Positions 24,279-33,180 of a stretch of 64,000 bases of DNA are shown piece after piece (the first letter of the stretch is position 1; each line of letters starts with the position of its first letter). The stretch lies in contig DATDZA010000016.1 in assembly GCA_035288865.1 (NCBI GenBank), forward strand, positions 1-64,000. The letters run 5' to 3'. The DNA is from GCA-2688775 sp035288865. GTDB taxonomy: Archaea > Nanobdellota > Nanobdellia > Woesearchaeales > GW2011-AR4. A program made the translations under genes and the position numbers. Below the pieces are notes generated by a model. It made no database searches and was not told the DNA's origin. It saw only the letters and a program-made list of their open reading frames with translations.

Positions 24279-25991
24279 ATGAAAAACATTGAAGTCGCAG
24301 CGCTTCTCAATGAAATCGCGGATTATCTTGAGTTCCAGAATGAGCCGTTCAAGGTAAGAGCTTACAGGAAAGCTGCCCTGATGATTAACGGACTGTCGGA
24401 AGACATCGAGCAGGTTTGGAATAATAACAAACTGAAAGAATTGCCAGGAATCGGCGAGGGCATTGCTAAGAAAATTGATGATTTTCTAAAAAACGGCCGT
24501 TCAAAACATCTGGATGAATTAAAAAAGAAAACTCCCGTAGACATGGAGCAGCTTGGCGCAATTGAGGGTATTGGCCCAAAAACAATTCTAAAACTCTATT
24601 CAAAATTAAAAATAAAAAACACAAAAGATTTGGAAAAAGCCGCAAAAGAGGGAAGCATACAAAATATAGAAGGCCTAGGCCCCACAGTTGAAAAAAATAT
24701 TCTGCAAAGCATAGCGTTCGCAAAGAATTCAAGCAAAAGAGTCCCTTTAGGATTTGCTTTAAGCGATGCTGAAGAAATTATAGGCATGCTCAAAACATTG
24801 AAAGAAGTTAAAAGGGTAAATATCGCAGGCTCTGCAAGAAGAATGAAAGAAACAATAGGCGACATTGACATTCTAGTCACGTCATCCAATCCGCAGAAAG
24901 TGATTGATTTTTTTACGAAGATGCCAAATGTTGCGCAGGTTCTTGCGAAAGGCAGCACAAAATCTTCAGTCAGGCTAAAAGAAAGAATTCAGGCTGACTT
25001 GAGGGTTGTTGATGATAAAATTTTCGGGGCTGCATTATTATATTTTACAGGCAGCCAGCAGCACAACATAATTCTAAGAAAGCTGGCAATCGAAAGAGGA
25101 TTGAAATTAAGCGAGTACGGATTGTTTAACAGAAAGAATGACAAATTAATTGCAGGAAAAACTGAAGAAGAAGTTTATCAGAAATTGGAGCTCGATTATA
25201 TTGAGCCAGAGATGAGAGAAGATAAAGGTGAAATTGAGTTAGCGCACCGCCGCATGCTGCCAAAAATCATCGGATATAATGACTTAAAAGGCGACTTGCA
25301 GATGCACACAAAATGGAGTGACGGCTCGAACACAGTCGAAGAGATTGCCCTCGCTGCAAAAAAACTTGGGCATGAATACATTTGCATAACTGACCACTCC
25401 GGAAGATTGGCAATTGCAAATTCACTTGATGAAAAAAGAATTCTGCAGCAGAAAAAAGAAATTGAAAAAATAAATAAAAACATTAATGGACTAACAATTC
25501 TTCACGGAACTGAAGTCAATATAGCAGAAGATGGAAGCTTGGATATGAATAACAAGATTTTGCAACGCCTTGATATTGTTGTTGCTGCAGTTCATTCCGG
25601 ATTCAAAAATTCCAAGGAAAAAATAACAAATCGGATTATTAAAGCAATGCAGAACAAAAATGTGGATATTATTGCGCACCCGACTGGAAGATTGATAACT
25701 AAGAGGGAAGCTTACGAAATTGACCTGGATAAAGTTTTTGATGAAGCAAAGAAAACAGGAACTGTGATGGAAATAAATTCTTATCCGGAAAGGATGGATT
25801 TGAAAGATTCTAATGTAAGGGCTGGAATAAAAAAAGGCATTAAGCTGGTGATTAGCACTGATGCGCATGCAACAAGCCAGCTGCATTTTATAAAATTAGG
25901 AATCGGAACGGCAAGAAGAGGATGGGCAACGAAAAACGACGTTATAAATACGAGAAGTTTAAAAGGTATGTTGAAAATGCTGAAGAAATAA
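24279..25991 (+). CDS. polX: DNA polymerase X family protein (PolX) with PHP domain
   Basis: This is a 570-residue gap-filling repair polymerase. Helix-hairpin-helix segments occupy about 40-170 (LPGIGEGIAKKI, IEGIGPKTI), the nucleotidyltransferase palm has GDIDILV, and the C-terminal PHP domain (about 340-570) carries metal-binding histidines in MHTKWSDGS, TDHSG and DAHA, expected to give 3'-5' exonuclease activity. The length is typical of PolX. Start at 24279, about 25 nt after TATA-like tttaaatata; an upstream ATG at 24228 lacks support. Confidence 0.93.
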   Translation: MKNIEVAALLNEIADYLEFQNEPFKVRAYRKAALMINGLSEDIEQVWNNNKLKELPGIGEGIAKKIDDFLKNGRSKHLDELKKKTPVDMEQLGAIEGIGPKTILKLYSKLKIKNTKDLEKAAKEGSIQNIEGLGPTVEKNILQSIAFAKNSSKRVPLGFALSDAEEIIGMLKTLKEVKRVNIAGSARRMKETIGDIDILVTSSNPQKVIDFFTKMPNVAQVLAKGSTKSSVRLKERIQADLRVVDDKIFGAALLYFTGSQQHNIILRKLAIERGLKLSEYGLFNRKNDKLIAGKTEEEVYQKLELDYIEPEMREDKGEIELAHRRMLPKIIGYNDLKGDLQMHTKWSDGSNTVEEIALAAKKLGHEYICITDHSGRLAIANSLDEKRILQQKKEIEKINKNINGLTILHGTEVNIAEDGSLDMNNKILQRLDIVVAAVHSGFKNSKEKITNRIIKAMQNKNVDIIAHPTGRLITKREAYEIDLDKVFDEAKKTGTVMEINSYPERMDLKDSNVRAGIKKGIKLVISTDAHATSQLHFIKLGIGTARRGWATKNDVINTRSLKGMLKMLKK

Positions 25992-26356
25992 ATATTAACT
26001 TAATAGTAGATACAAACAAAAACATTTATAAGAAGCAACTGATTCTAGAAGTTGAAATGAACATTAACGGATTACTTGAATTTTATCGGAAAGTTCATGT
26101 AAAGGATGAAAAAGTCGAGCTTTGCGACAGATACGTTAGGGGCCCGGCTTCACTGGCGCCAATAAAGGGAGAGCTTCTTTATAATCATATTCCCATAAGC
26201 CCATTCGATATGCACTCAATTGTAATTTATGGGATAGTATCTGAATTGAACCCGAAATCCTCACCTAAATGGAAGCTGGAAAGTGTCAAGGAAATTTTTG
26301 CGGAAGGTCACGACTCAACCGAAAACGGCCTTATCAATTATTTGCAAAGAAACTAA
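25922..26356 (+). CDS. Hypothetical protein overlapping polX
   Basis: This frame of 144 residues overlaps the last 70 nt of polX. The part downstream of polX (from about 25992) is a plausible compact protein; the overlapped N-terminus is lysine/arginine-rich and may not be translated, and an internal ATG at 26056 is an alternative start. agaggatg precedes the first ATG. No domain recognised. Confidence 0.55.
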   Translation: MGNEKRRYKYEKFKRYVENAEEININLIVDTNKNIYKKQLILEVEMNINGLLEFYRKVHVKDEKVELCDRYVRGPASLAPIKGELLYNHIPISPFDMHSIVIYGIVSELNPKSSPKWKLESVKEIFAEGHDSTENGLINYLQRN

Positions 26357-26438
26357 GCTTAAGCAAAAGATTTATATAAAAGCAATCAAGACTTTCTAAA
26401 ATTTTAAAATATATAAAAAACAATGCGGGGTGTCGGAA

Positions 26439-26756
26439 ATGGATCGAGTAAATACTATTGCAAGTCGAATTGAGGGTATAGTAAGAGATCTCCAAGTCGA
26501 ATATACCATAAAACTTTCCGGATCTGAATATTTGCTTTATCCGAAATCACCTGAGGAAAGCGCTCCAATTTTAACATTTTCTATGGATCAAAAATTTCTA
26601 AATATCCCGGTTCCTGATAGCGGCGCTGGTAGAGTAGCGGCGACTTCGGTTATTTTGGCAGCATCCAAATATGGCGGTAGAATTATCCCTCCAATGACAA
26701 ATCCAGAAATGACCGCTGGCCTTAGATTGGGAACAGGCTATCAGCCCGGCGCTTAG
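26439..26756 (+). CDS. Hypothetical protein
   Basis: This is a soluble protein of 105 residues starting at ATG 26439, seven nt after gcggggtg. It has an N-terminal helix followed by several strands and a glycine-rich C-terminus. It ends 21 nt before gapA and may be co-transcribed. No family recognised. Confidence 0.65.
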   Translation: MDRVNTIASRIEGIVRDLQVEYTIKLSGSEYLLYPKSPEESAPILTFSMDQKFLNIPVPDSGAGRVAATSVILAASKYGGRIIPPMTNPEMTAGLRLGTGYQPGA

Positions 26757-26777
26757 AATATTTATAAAAGTGATTCA

Positions 26778-27770
26778 ATGATTAACGTAGCAATAAACGG
26801 TTTTGGCAGGATTGGAAGATTAGTTTTGAGAGCAGGAATAAAAGATAAGAGCATAAACTGGATTGCTGTCAACGATATAACCGATGCGAAAACTCTGGCA
26901 CATCTTTTCAAATTTGACTCTGTTCACGGAAAATATGCAGGGACTGTTGAACACACTGACGATTCCCTGATAATTGACGGCAAAAAAATAAAGGTTCTGT
27001 CAGTTCTTGACGCTACAAAATATCCCTGGAAAGATTTGAATATTGATGTTGTTGTCGAAAGCACCGGAAGGTTTACAGACAGGGCAGGATGCGAAAATCA
27101 TCTCAATGCCGGCGCAAAAAAGGTTCTGTTGAGTGCGCCAGGCAAAGGAATGGATCTAACAGTTGTAATGGGAGTAAATAATGAAATGTACGATAAGAAT
27201 AAACACCACATTGTTTCAAATGCTTCATGCACGACAAACTGCCTTGCCCCAATTGCAAAAGTTTTGCATGATAATTTTAAAATCAAAAGGGGTTTTATGA
27301 CAACTGTTCATGCTTACACTGCAGACCAGAAGCTTGTTGATGCCCCCCATAAGGATCTAAGAAGGGCGAGAAGCGCAGCAGTTTCAATAATACCCACAAC
27401 TACAGGCGCAGCAAAATCAATTGGTGAAGTAATTCCAGAATTAAGAGGAAAGCTGGACGGCATTTCATTGAGAGTTCCAATACCAACGGGCTCTGTGACT
27501 GATTTAGTATGCGAGCTGGAAAAACAAACAACCAATGAAGAAATAAATGAGGCTTTCAAAAAAGCAGCAGTCAGGCTTAAAGGGATACTTGAATATTCAG
27601 AAGAGCCTTTGGTTTCGGCAGATATAGTAACCGACCCTCACTCGTCAATACTGGACTCGCAGCTCACTAATGTAATCGGCGGCAACTTTGTAAAGGTTGT
27701 TGCGTGGTATGACAATGAGTGGGGATTCAGCGAGAGAATGATTGATGTAATTAAGCTGATTGGGAATTAA
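26778..27770 (+). CDS. gapA: Glyceraldehyde-3-phosphate dehydrogenase, type I
   Basis: This 330-residue enzyme oxidises glyceraldehyde 3-phosphate to 1,3-bisphosphoglycerate. It has the NAD-binding INGFGRIGR, the active site ASCTTNC with the nucleophile C151, and the C-terminal WYDNEWGFSERM. It is the bacterial/eukaryotic class, not the archaeal type II enzyme, which suggests transfer from bacteria. The complete set of signature residues suggests it is functional. Confidence 0.95.
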   Translation: MINVAINGFGRIGRLVLRAGIKDKSINWIAVNDITDAKTLAHLFKFDSVHGKYAGTVEHTDDSLIIDGKKIKVLSVLDATKYPWKDLNIDVVVESTGRFTDRAGCENHLNAGAKKVLLSAPGKGMDLTVVMGVNNEMYDKNKHHIVSNASCTTNCLAPIAKVLHDNFKIKRGFMTTVHAYTADQKLVDAPHKDLRRARSAAVSIIPTTTGAAKSIGEVIPELRGKLDGISLRVPIPTGSVTDLVCELEKQTTNEEINEAFKKAAVRLKGILEYSEEPLVSADIVTDPHSSILDSQLTNVIGGNFVKVVAWYDNEWGFSERMIDVIKLIGN

Positions 27771-27801
27771 ATTTTTAAGCTAAGTTTTTTCTTGATTTTT
27801 T

Positions 27802-27856
27802 AGGGAGGGAATTTTATTATTGCGCTAAAAGTATTTGTTTTGCCCTCCACCCACCC
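27802..27856 (+). repeat. Interspersed repeat, copy B (upstream of truD)
   Basis: This 55-nt copy has the same conserved ends as the copy inside elp3: agggaggga at the left and gccctccacccaccc at the right, with 18 variable bases between. It lies between gapA and truD, ending a few nt before the truD TATA box. Confidence 0.65.
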
Positions 27857-27892
27857 GTAAATGTTTTATATAATGCGCGCTTTCCGCCATTA

Positions 27893-28924
27893 ATGTACAA
27901 AATAAAAATTATTCCAGAAGATTTCATTGTAAAAGAATTAAGCAAAGTTAGTGCAAAAGAAAACGGGCAATACGCTTATTTTATTCTCAAAAAAACTAAT
28001 TATTCTACAGTTCGTGCGTTGGAGGTAGTATCTCAAAAACTTAACATTCCATTAAAAAATATCGGTTTTGCAGGAAATAAAGACAAGAATGCAGTCACCG
28101 AACAGGCGATATCAATCTTCAAAGGAAGCAAAAATTCTGAAAATCTGAATTTAAGAAATATTGAATTAAAATATTTAGGAAACGGAAAAGAGCCTATTTC
28201 TTTGGGCGATTTGGACGGCAATGTATTCACAATTACTATTAGAAATCTAAATAATGACGAAGTCAAAAAGATAAAAAATCTTGAAAACAAAAGAATTAAC
28301 GTGCCAAATTTATTTGGGCCCCAAAGGTTCAGCAATAATAACCATCTTGTCGGAAAAGCGATTATAAGAAAAGATTTCAAAAAAGCTGTTGAATTGATTT
28401 TAGAAAATAGCGGTAATATTGAGGAAAATATTAAAGTTTATCTAAAAAACAGTAAAAATGACTATGCTGGAGCATTAAGACTTATTTCATTAAAAACAAG
28501 AAAATTGTTTGTACACGCTTATCAGTCATTTTTATTTAATAGGGTAACTGATGAATATTTAAGAAATAATGAGATTAATAATAAGGACGACAAAATAAAA
28601 AATTATGATAAAATGGAAAATATAGAAATACCAATTATCGGCTTTAATTTTGACTTAAATGAGACAAAAAATAAAGTATTAAAAAATATAATCAAGAAAA
28701 TACTTGAAGAAGAAAAATTAAATCCAAGAGATTTTATAATCAATCAAATGCCAGAATTAACATCAGAAGGAACTCAAAGATATTTATTTTTCGAACTCAA
28801 AGGCCTAAAAATATTAGAAATTAATAATGATGAATTAAATGAAAGTATGAAAAAAATGAAAATTAATTTTACGTTGCCGAAGAGCTGCTATGCAACTACA
28901 TTAATAGAATTTATTTTTCTGTAG
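27893..28924 (+). CDS. truD: tRNA pseudouridine synthase TruD
   Basis: TruD makes pseudouridine in tRNA (position 13 in E. coli). The 343-residue protein has the signature GFAGNKDKNAVTEQ with catalytic D64, then NLFGPQRFSNNNHLVG, and the inserted TRUD domain. TATA-like ttttatataatg is about 25 nt before the ATG, consistent with a leaderless mRNA. The 3' end overlaps adk by 14 nt, convergently. Confidence 0.93.
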   Translation: MYKIKIIPEDFIVKELSKVSAKENGQYAYFILKKTNYSTVRALEVVSQKLNIPLKNIGFAGNKDKNAVTEQAISIFKGSKNSENLNLRNIELKYLGNGKEPISLGDLDGNVFTITIRNLNNDEVKKIKNLENKRINVPNLFGPQRFSNNNHLVGKAIIRKDFKKAVELILENSGNIEENIKVYLKNSKNDYAGALRLISLKTRKLFVHAYQSFLFNRVTDEYLRNNEINNKDDKIKNYDKMENIEIPIIGFNFDLNETKNKVLKNIIKKILEEEKLNPRDFIINQMPELTSEGTQRYLFFELKGLKILEINNDELNESMKKMKINFTLPKSCYATTLIEFIFL

Positions 28925-29591
28925 CCTTCTCAGGGCTTTTTGCGCTATGTTTCTCCGGCTTTCCAATTATCTTTATGACATTTGAAAAAATGTCTTTAGG
29001 CTTTTTTGTTGCATCAACATCATGAAGCACTTTCCTGTTCCTATAATAATCAATCACCGGTGACGTTTCCGAGCTATATACTTGAATTCTTTTCTTGACT
29101 GTCTCCGGCTCGTCATCTTTTCTCTGCAGAAGCGGGCCGCTGCATTTGTCGCAAGTATCTTTTTTCTTCGGCTTCACAGTAACCAGGTTGAACAGAGCCC
29201 CGCACTTTCCGCAATGCCTCCTCTGAGTCAGCCTTTCAACAATCACGTCTTCAGGGGCAGTCAGATTAAGGACAAAATCTATTTTCATTTTCATTTTCCA
29301 CAAAGTGTTCTCAAGAAAATCTGCCTGGTCTATTGTTCTTGGGTAGCCGTCTATGATAAAACCATTTTTATTGCTGTCCTGTTTCAGTCCCTTTTCCAGA
29401 ACTTTGTTCACAACGCTGTCAGGCACCAGAAGGCCTTTCTCAACATATTGAATCAGCTCAGAATTGCCGCTTTTTATTTCAGTCCGGAAAATATCTCCCG
29501 TTGAAATATGGGGAATTTTATACTTTTCAACAAGCATGTCTGACAATGTTCCCTTGCCGGCACCGGGCGGCCCAAATATTATTAATTGCAT
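28911..29591 (-). CDS. adk: Adenylate kinase
   Basis: Interconverts ATP, AMP and ADP. The 226 residues have the P-loop GPPGAGKG, the AMP-site DGYPRT and a zinc-type LID with two CxxC pairs (CGKC and CDKC). This long-LID form is the bacterial-like class. I start at ATG 29591, about 25 nt from a TATA box (29612-29622 region); the other ATG at 29606 would leave almost no promoter spacing. A perfect palindrome gcattttaaaatgc (29588-29601) covers the start codon. Confidence 0.93.
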   Translation of the reverse strand: MQLIIFGPPGAGKGTLSDMLVEKYKIPHISTGDIFRTEIKSGNSELIQYVEKGLLVPDSVVNKVLEKGLKQDSNKNGFIIDGYPRTIDQADFLENTLWKMKMKIDFVLNLTAPEDVIVERLTQRRHCGKCGALFNLVTVKPKKKDTCDKCSGPLLQRKDDEPETVKKRIQVYSSETSPVIDYYRNRKVLHDVDATKKPKDIFSNVIKIIGKPEKHSAKSPEKATEK

Positions 29592-29690
29592 TTTAAAATG
29601 CGACATTCTCTTATTTTTATATCTTTCTATTAATTTCGTATAATTTTCAAGATGGAAAACTATTTATACAAATAAGTTTTAGTGATTCTC

Positions 29691-29909
29691 ATGTCCTTTA
29701 TCGGTATAGAATATTTCCTAGCACCAATTTACTGGGTTGCTTTTCTTATAATAGTGCTTAGTATACTCCCATCTTTAATTTCTGGTTTGTCCTATATAAT
29801 AACTAAAAGAATCAATAAAGACAAGGCTTCATTTGTATTCAAAATTTTATTTATTATCGTTACAATAATAGAATTAATTGTTCTCGGAATAATAATTGGT
29901 AAATTTTAG
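29691..29909 (+). CDS. Small two-helix membrane protein
   Basis: This 72-residue protein has two hydrophobic segments (about 10-35 and 47-70) joined by a basic loop (KRINKDK). Start ATG 29691 is about 27 nt after the TATA-like atttataca. No family recognised. Confidence 0.65.
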   Translation: MSFIGIEYFLAPIYWVAFLIIVLSILPSLISGLSYIITKRINKDKASFVFKILFIIVTIIELIVLGIIIGKF

Positions 29910-29917
29910 TAAAATAT

Positions 29918-30385
29918 TTATCCCAAATAGCCTATGTCCTCTTTTATATCTGTTTCGGTTTTCCATGATTCTTTCATTTTATTCAAGTATTTTTTCATTT
30001 CTTCCTTGATTGGCCCCCATTCGGAAAAAAAGCTGCTGATAAATTCAGCCTCATCTTTTTCGCTGCCATTCAAAGATAATTCCACAGTGCGCCTGCTTAA
30101 CAACATTAATTTCCTGTAAAGATCAAAAGCTTCTTTCTTTTCATCATCCTCAAATACCCTGGATTCATGCATCGCCGACAAGTTCGAGCCGTCAGGCTGC
30201 AGCAATTCTTCAAATAATCCTGAAAAAAAATCCAGTTTCTCTGCAATTCTTCTGACAATGGATTTTATGAGAAAATCAGTTTCATCCAAATCGCTGAGCT
30301 CAAATTCATAGTTTATCTCCTTAAATTCAGGAAGCCTGTATTTTTTCCGGAGTTCGCTGTACTGTTTTTCTGTTTCTTCTGCCAT
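29918..30385 (-). CDS. Hypothetical acidic helical protein
   Basis: This 155-residue protein is highly charged and helical, without cysteines or membrane segments. It begins 18 nt after tRNA-Thr and is probably on the same transcript. The frame is open upstream to 30466, but that part is the tRNA, so ATG 30385 (MAEETEKQ) is the start. Function unknown. Confidence 0.75.
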   Translation of the reverse strand: MAEETEKQYSELRKKYRLPEFKEINYEFELSDLDETDFLIKSIVRRIAEKLDFFSGLFEELLQPDGSNLSAMHESRVFEDDEKKEAFDLYRKLMLLSRRTVELSLNGSEKDEAEFISSFFSEWGPIKEEMKKYLNKMKESWKTETDIKEDIGYLG

Positions 30386-30402
30386 TTTTTGATTACTATA
30401 AA

Positions 30403-30487
30403 AGCCCCCGGCCGGATGTGCGCCGGCGACCTTCTGATGGCTTGCTTTGATACAAGTCAGACGCAATAGCTACTATGCTACGGAGGC
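30403..30487 (-). tRNA. tRNA-Thr(TGT) with 12-nt intron and odd T loop
   Basis: The acceptor is GCCTCCG/CGGGGGC with one T-G pair, the D stem is GCA/TGC, the anticodon stem is tctga/tcaga with spliced loop CTTGTAA (anticodon TGT), the T stem is gccgg/ccggc, and the discriminator is T, as in archaeal tRNA-Thr. The T loop reads cgcacat instead of TTCRANY, and D-loop position 19 is C rather than G. Either this is a non-canonical tRNA or a decaying copy; the intact stems favour function. TATA-like tttatttaaa lies about 30 nt upstream. Confidence 0.8.
30439..30450 (-). other. tRNA-Thr intron, anticodon loop (37/38)
   Basis: This 12-nt intron has a canonical bulge-helix-bulge: helix cttg/caag (4 bp), 5' bulge tat, 3' bulge cca, closed outside by the anticodon stem tctga/tcaga. 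Splicing yields CTTGTAA. It is close to the smallest intron such a structure can accommodate. Confidence 0.82.
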
Positions 30488-30549
30488 ATTAAGGAGTATC
30501 CTTAGAATTAAAACTTTATTTAAATAGCTTTTGAATATTTCAATCCGGT

Positions 30550-31152
30550 TTATTCCTCGTACCCAAACTGTCGTGCAAAGAACGGCTCTGGAATTGCTGT
30601 ATAATTTCTTAACTGCAAATACTGCTTTACTTTTGCGTGAATCCTATTAGCATCGCGCCATAATTCTTTCTCCCGCTTGTCAATTTCTCCGACTATTATT
30701 CTGGCTTCATAAATGTGCTTAAGGTGCCTCAACATCCAGTGATCAGCCCAGATACGCTTAAAATCTTTTTCTATTCTTGGCCTGAAAAACATTTCTATCT
30801 CGCAGTTCTGCGCAGTCATCTTCTTGCCCTGCTGAACTATCTCGACATTTTGCAGATAGACTATATGCGCATCAATATCAAGATGATTTCTGAAATAAGT
30901 GTTATACTTCCCTTCCGGATATTTCCAAAGCCTCCACCAAAACCAAATCTCCTTCCCGCCCCTGTGGATACCTTTCTGGTAAACATTTTCAGAATATAGA
31001 ATTTCAACGTCATCGCCGTCTTTGCTTCCGTCAGCGCCAAACCACCCTTCTTCCAGCATAGTTTCATGAAGCATAATGTACAGGTTCCTTAATGAGAATA
31101 CATCCCTATATTTGACTTTAATTTCAGGAAGCTGCAAGATGTCTCCGGCCAT
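30550..31152 (-). CDS. Conserved-looking hypothetical protein
   Basis: This is a 200-residue protein, tryptophan-rich (WFWWRLWKYPEG), mixed alpha/beta, without membrane segments. The C-terminal half is helical and charged. It has its own promoter facing the divergent gene at 31245. No family named. Confidence 0.75.
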   Translation of the reverse strand: MAGDILQLPEIKVKYRDVFSLRNLYIMLHETMLEEGWFGADGSKDGDDVEILYSENVYQKGIHRGGKEIWFWWRLWKYPEGKYNTYFRNHLDIDAHIVYLQNVEIVQQGKKMTAQNCEIEMFFRPRIEKDFKRIWADHWMLRHLKHIYEARIIVGEIDKREKELWRDANRIHAKVKQYLQLRNYTAIPEPFFARQFGYEE

Positions 31153-31244
31153 ACAGTTAAAACTGAAAATTATGTTTATAAAGCTTTCTGTTTGGCGAAA
31201 TTTTTACAGAAAAGTTTAAATAAAATAAACACTGCAATAAAAAA

Positions 31245-31580
31245 ATGAATAATGTGTCGGTTGTTTTAGACGATTTAGTGGGATTTCTAATTAAGCGAGT
31301 TCCTGCACCCGTAATTATAGATTCTGTTTCTAGAGCACATTCCGCTGAAATAGATGAAACAATGAGATTAATGGTTGAAATGGTCCATGAATCCTTTTTT
31401 TGGGACGGAGGCCTTTCTAATTTCGCTTATAGAAAACCTGAAAATAAAACTCTACGTACAGTTTATCAAAGATTCAAACACTTAATACCGGAAGAATATA
31501 AAACAGAGGGTGTAAAACGAGCTGAAGAACCCAAAGAAGTCAAATATGATCAAGATACTGGCACATTTTATGCAGAATAG
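31245..31580 (+). CDS. Hypothetical protein
   Basis: This 111-residue soluble protein is helical in its first two thirds and has a charged tail. It is preceded by a TATA-like tttaaataaaa about 27 nt upstream, supporting expression. No recognised domain. Confidence 0.65.
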   Translation: MNNVSVVLDDLVGFLIKRVPAPVIIDSVSRAHSAEIDETMRLMVEMVHESFFWDGGLSNFAYRKPENKTLRTVYQRFKHLIPEEYKTEGVKRAEEPKEVKYDQDTGTFYAE

Positions 31581-31664
31581 CCGATTTAAGTTCATTCGAT
31601 AATTTCATTTAATATTCTATTTAAATTAAGAAACATTTTTAATTGACTAAACTTACCTTTTTCT

Positions 31665-32861
31665 ATGTTAATCGGAATCGTCGGCAAGCCGTCTTGCGGA
31701 AAAAGCACTTTCTTCAAAGCCCAGACTTTGGCGAACGTTGAAATTGCAAATTATCCTTTCACTACAATAAAGCCCAATCATGGAACTGGATATGTCAAAG
31801 TCGAATGCGTGGACAAAGAATTTAAAACTAAATGCAATCCAAGATTTGGATATTGCATAGATTCCAAAAGATTTGTGCCGGTTGAATTGCTTGACGTAGC
31901 CGGCTTGGTTCCGGGCGCCCACGAAGGCAAGGGAATGGGCAACCAGTTTCTTGACGACCTAAACCAGGCAGATGTTCTTATTCATATTATTGATATTGCA
32001 GGCTCTACAAATGAAAAAGGTGAATCAGTTCCACCTCTAAGCTATGACCCGGCAAATGACATAAAATTTCTGGAACATGAATTGGACATGTGGTACCTGA
32101 GATTAATAGAAAAAGGTTGGGATAAGTTTGCAAGGACAGTAAATCAGGAAAGGGCAGAGCTGAACAAAGCAGTTGCCAAACAGTTAAGCTCCTTCAGGGT
32201 AACTGAAAATTTAATGAAGAAAGTGATGGAAAAGCTTAATCTTGATTTAGATGTGATGAAATGGGACAGGGAAGTTTTAATGAAGATCGCCATTGTATTG
32301 AGGAAAGCAACCAAGCCAATGATAATAGCGTGTAATAAAGTTGACGTGCCGGGCGCATTTGATAATTTTGAAAAATTAAAAAAAGAATTTCCCGGCTACA
32401 TTTTAGTTCCGTGCAGCGCCGAAGCCGAACTGGCTTTGAGGGAAGCCGCGAAGCATGAACTGATAAAGTATATTCCGGGCGATTTGGAATTTGAAATGTT
32501 GCATCCTGAAAAATTAAATGATCAGCAGAAAAACGCCCTTGAATTTATAAGAACAGAATTACTGCAGAAATTTAGTTCAACAGGCGTGCAAAAAGTCTTG
32601 GACCTTGCAGTTTTTGAATTATTAAAATATGTTGCAATATTTCCGGGCGGCGTAAACAAGCTGGAGGACCAGCACGGCAACAGGCTGCCGGACTGCTTCC
32701 TGATGCCTCCTGAGACGACTGCTTTGGATTTTGCGTTTAGATTGCACACCGACATCGGAAATCATTTCGTAAAAGCGATAGATGTTAAATCAAGGCGTCC
32801 GGTGGGAAAAGATTACGTTCTAAAAAACCGCGATGTAATAGAGATTGCGACGAGCAAATAA
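31665..32861 (+). CDS. ychF: YchF-type Obg-family GTPase/ATPase
   Basis: This 398-residue translation-associated P-loop protein has a Walker A GKPSCGKST, the switch region DVAGLVPGAHEGKGMGNQFL, the NKVD nucleotide motif, a helical insert, and a C-terminal TGS domain (about 325-398). YchF members bind ATP or GTP and associate with ribosomes. The length is normal for archaeal members. The ATG lies about 25 nt after a TATA-like tttttaatt. Confidence 0.92.
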   Translation: MLIGIVGKPSCGKSTFFKAQTLANVEIANYPFTTIKPNHGTGYVKVECVDKEFKTKCNPRFGYCIDSKRFVPVELLDVAGLVPGAHEGKGMGNQFLDDLNQADVLIHIIDIAGSTNEKGESVPPLSYDPANDIKFLEHELDMWYLRLIEKGWDKFARTVNQERAELNKAVAKQLSSFRVTENLMKKVMEKLNLDLDVMKWDREVLMKIAIVLRKATKPMIIACNKVDVPGAFDNFEKLKKEFPGYILVPCSAEAELALREAAKHELIKYIPGDLEFEMLHPEKLNDQQKNALEFIRTELLQKFSSTGVQKVLDLAVFELLKYVAIFPGGVNKLEDQHGNRLPDCFLMPPETTALDFAFRLHTDIGNHFVKAIDVKSRRPVGKDYVLKNRDVIEIATSK

Positions 32862-32918
32862 TCAAACTGCCCATTAAAACATTACTTTTATAAATCATCA
32901 ATATTAACTTCTATTCAT

Positions 32919-33006
32919 GCGCTGGTGGTCTAATGGCTATGACTGCGGCCTTCCAAGCCGCGTGTCCGGGTTCGAAACAAAAATTGCGAAAGTCCCGGCC
33001 GGCGCA
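32919..33006 (+). tRNA. tRNA-Gly(TCC) with 16-nt T-loop intron
   Basis: The gene folds perfectly once 16 nt are removed. The acceptor is GCGCTGG/CCGGCGC (one T-G pair), the D stem is GTC/GAC with a GG-containing loop, the anticodon stem is gcggc/gccgc with loop CTTCCAA (anticodon TCC), the T arm is CCGGG-TTCGAAT-CCCGG, and the discriminator is A. TATA-like tttataaat is about 28 nt upstream and T-rich sequence follows. Confidence 0.93.
32977..32992 (+). other. tRNA-Gly intron, T loop (59/60)
   Basis: This 16-nt intron has a textbook bulge-helix-bulge. The T stem ccggg/cccgg is followed by a 3' bulge agt, the helix ttcg/cgaa (4 bp), a 5' bulge aaa, and an inner helix caa/ttg with a 3-nt loop. 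Cutting aa|a and ag|t restores the T loop TTCGAAT. Confidence 0.92.
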
Positions 33007-33180
33007 TATTTTTATTTTTTATCAGAATTAAAAATCAAGAAAAGACGAAAACAATTTATGTTACAGAAATAATTGCTAATTGTATTATCCCAGCATAAAT
33101 ATGATTTCAAAAAACTTAAAAACAAAAGTTTATTAATTACAAAACCTTTTTATATCTAAAAAGTTTTCTTCTACTCTAAA

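Noticed and set aside
30386..30466. N-terminal extension of the acidic helical protein
   Set aside because: The extension is a translation of tRNA-Thr; ATG 30385 is the sensible start.
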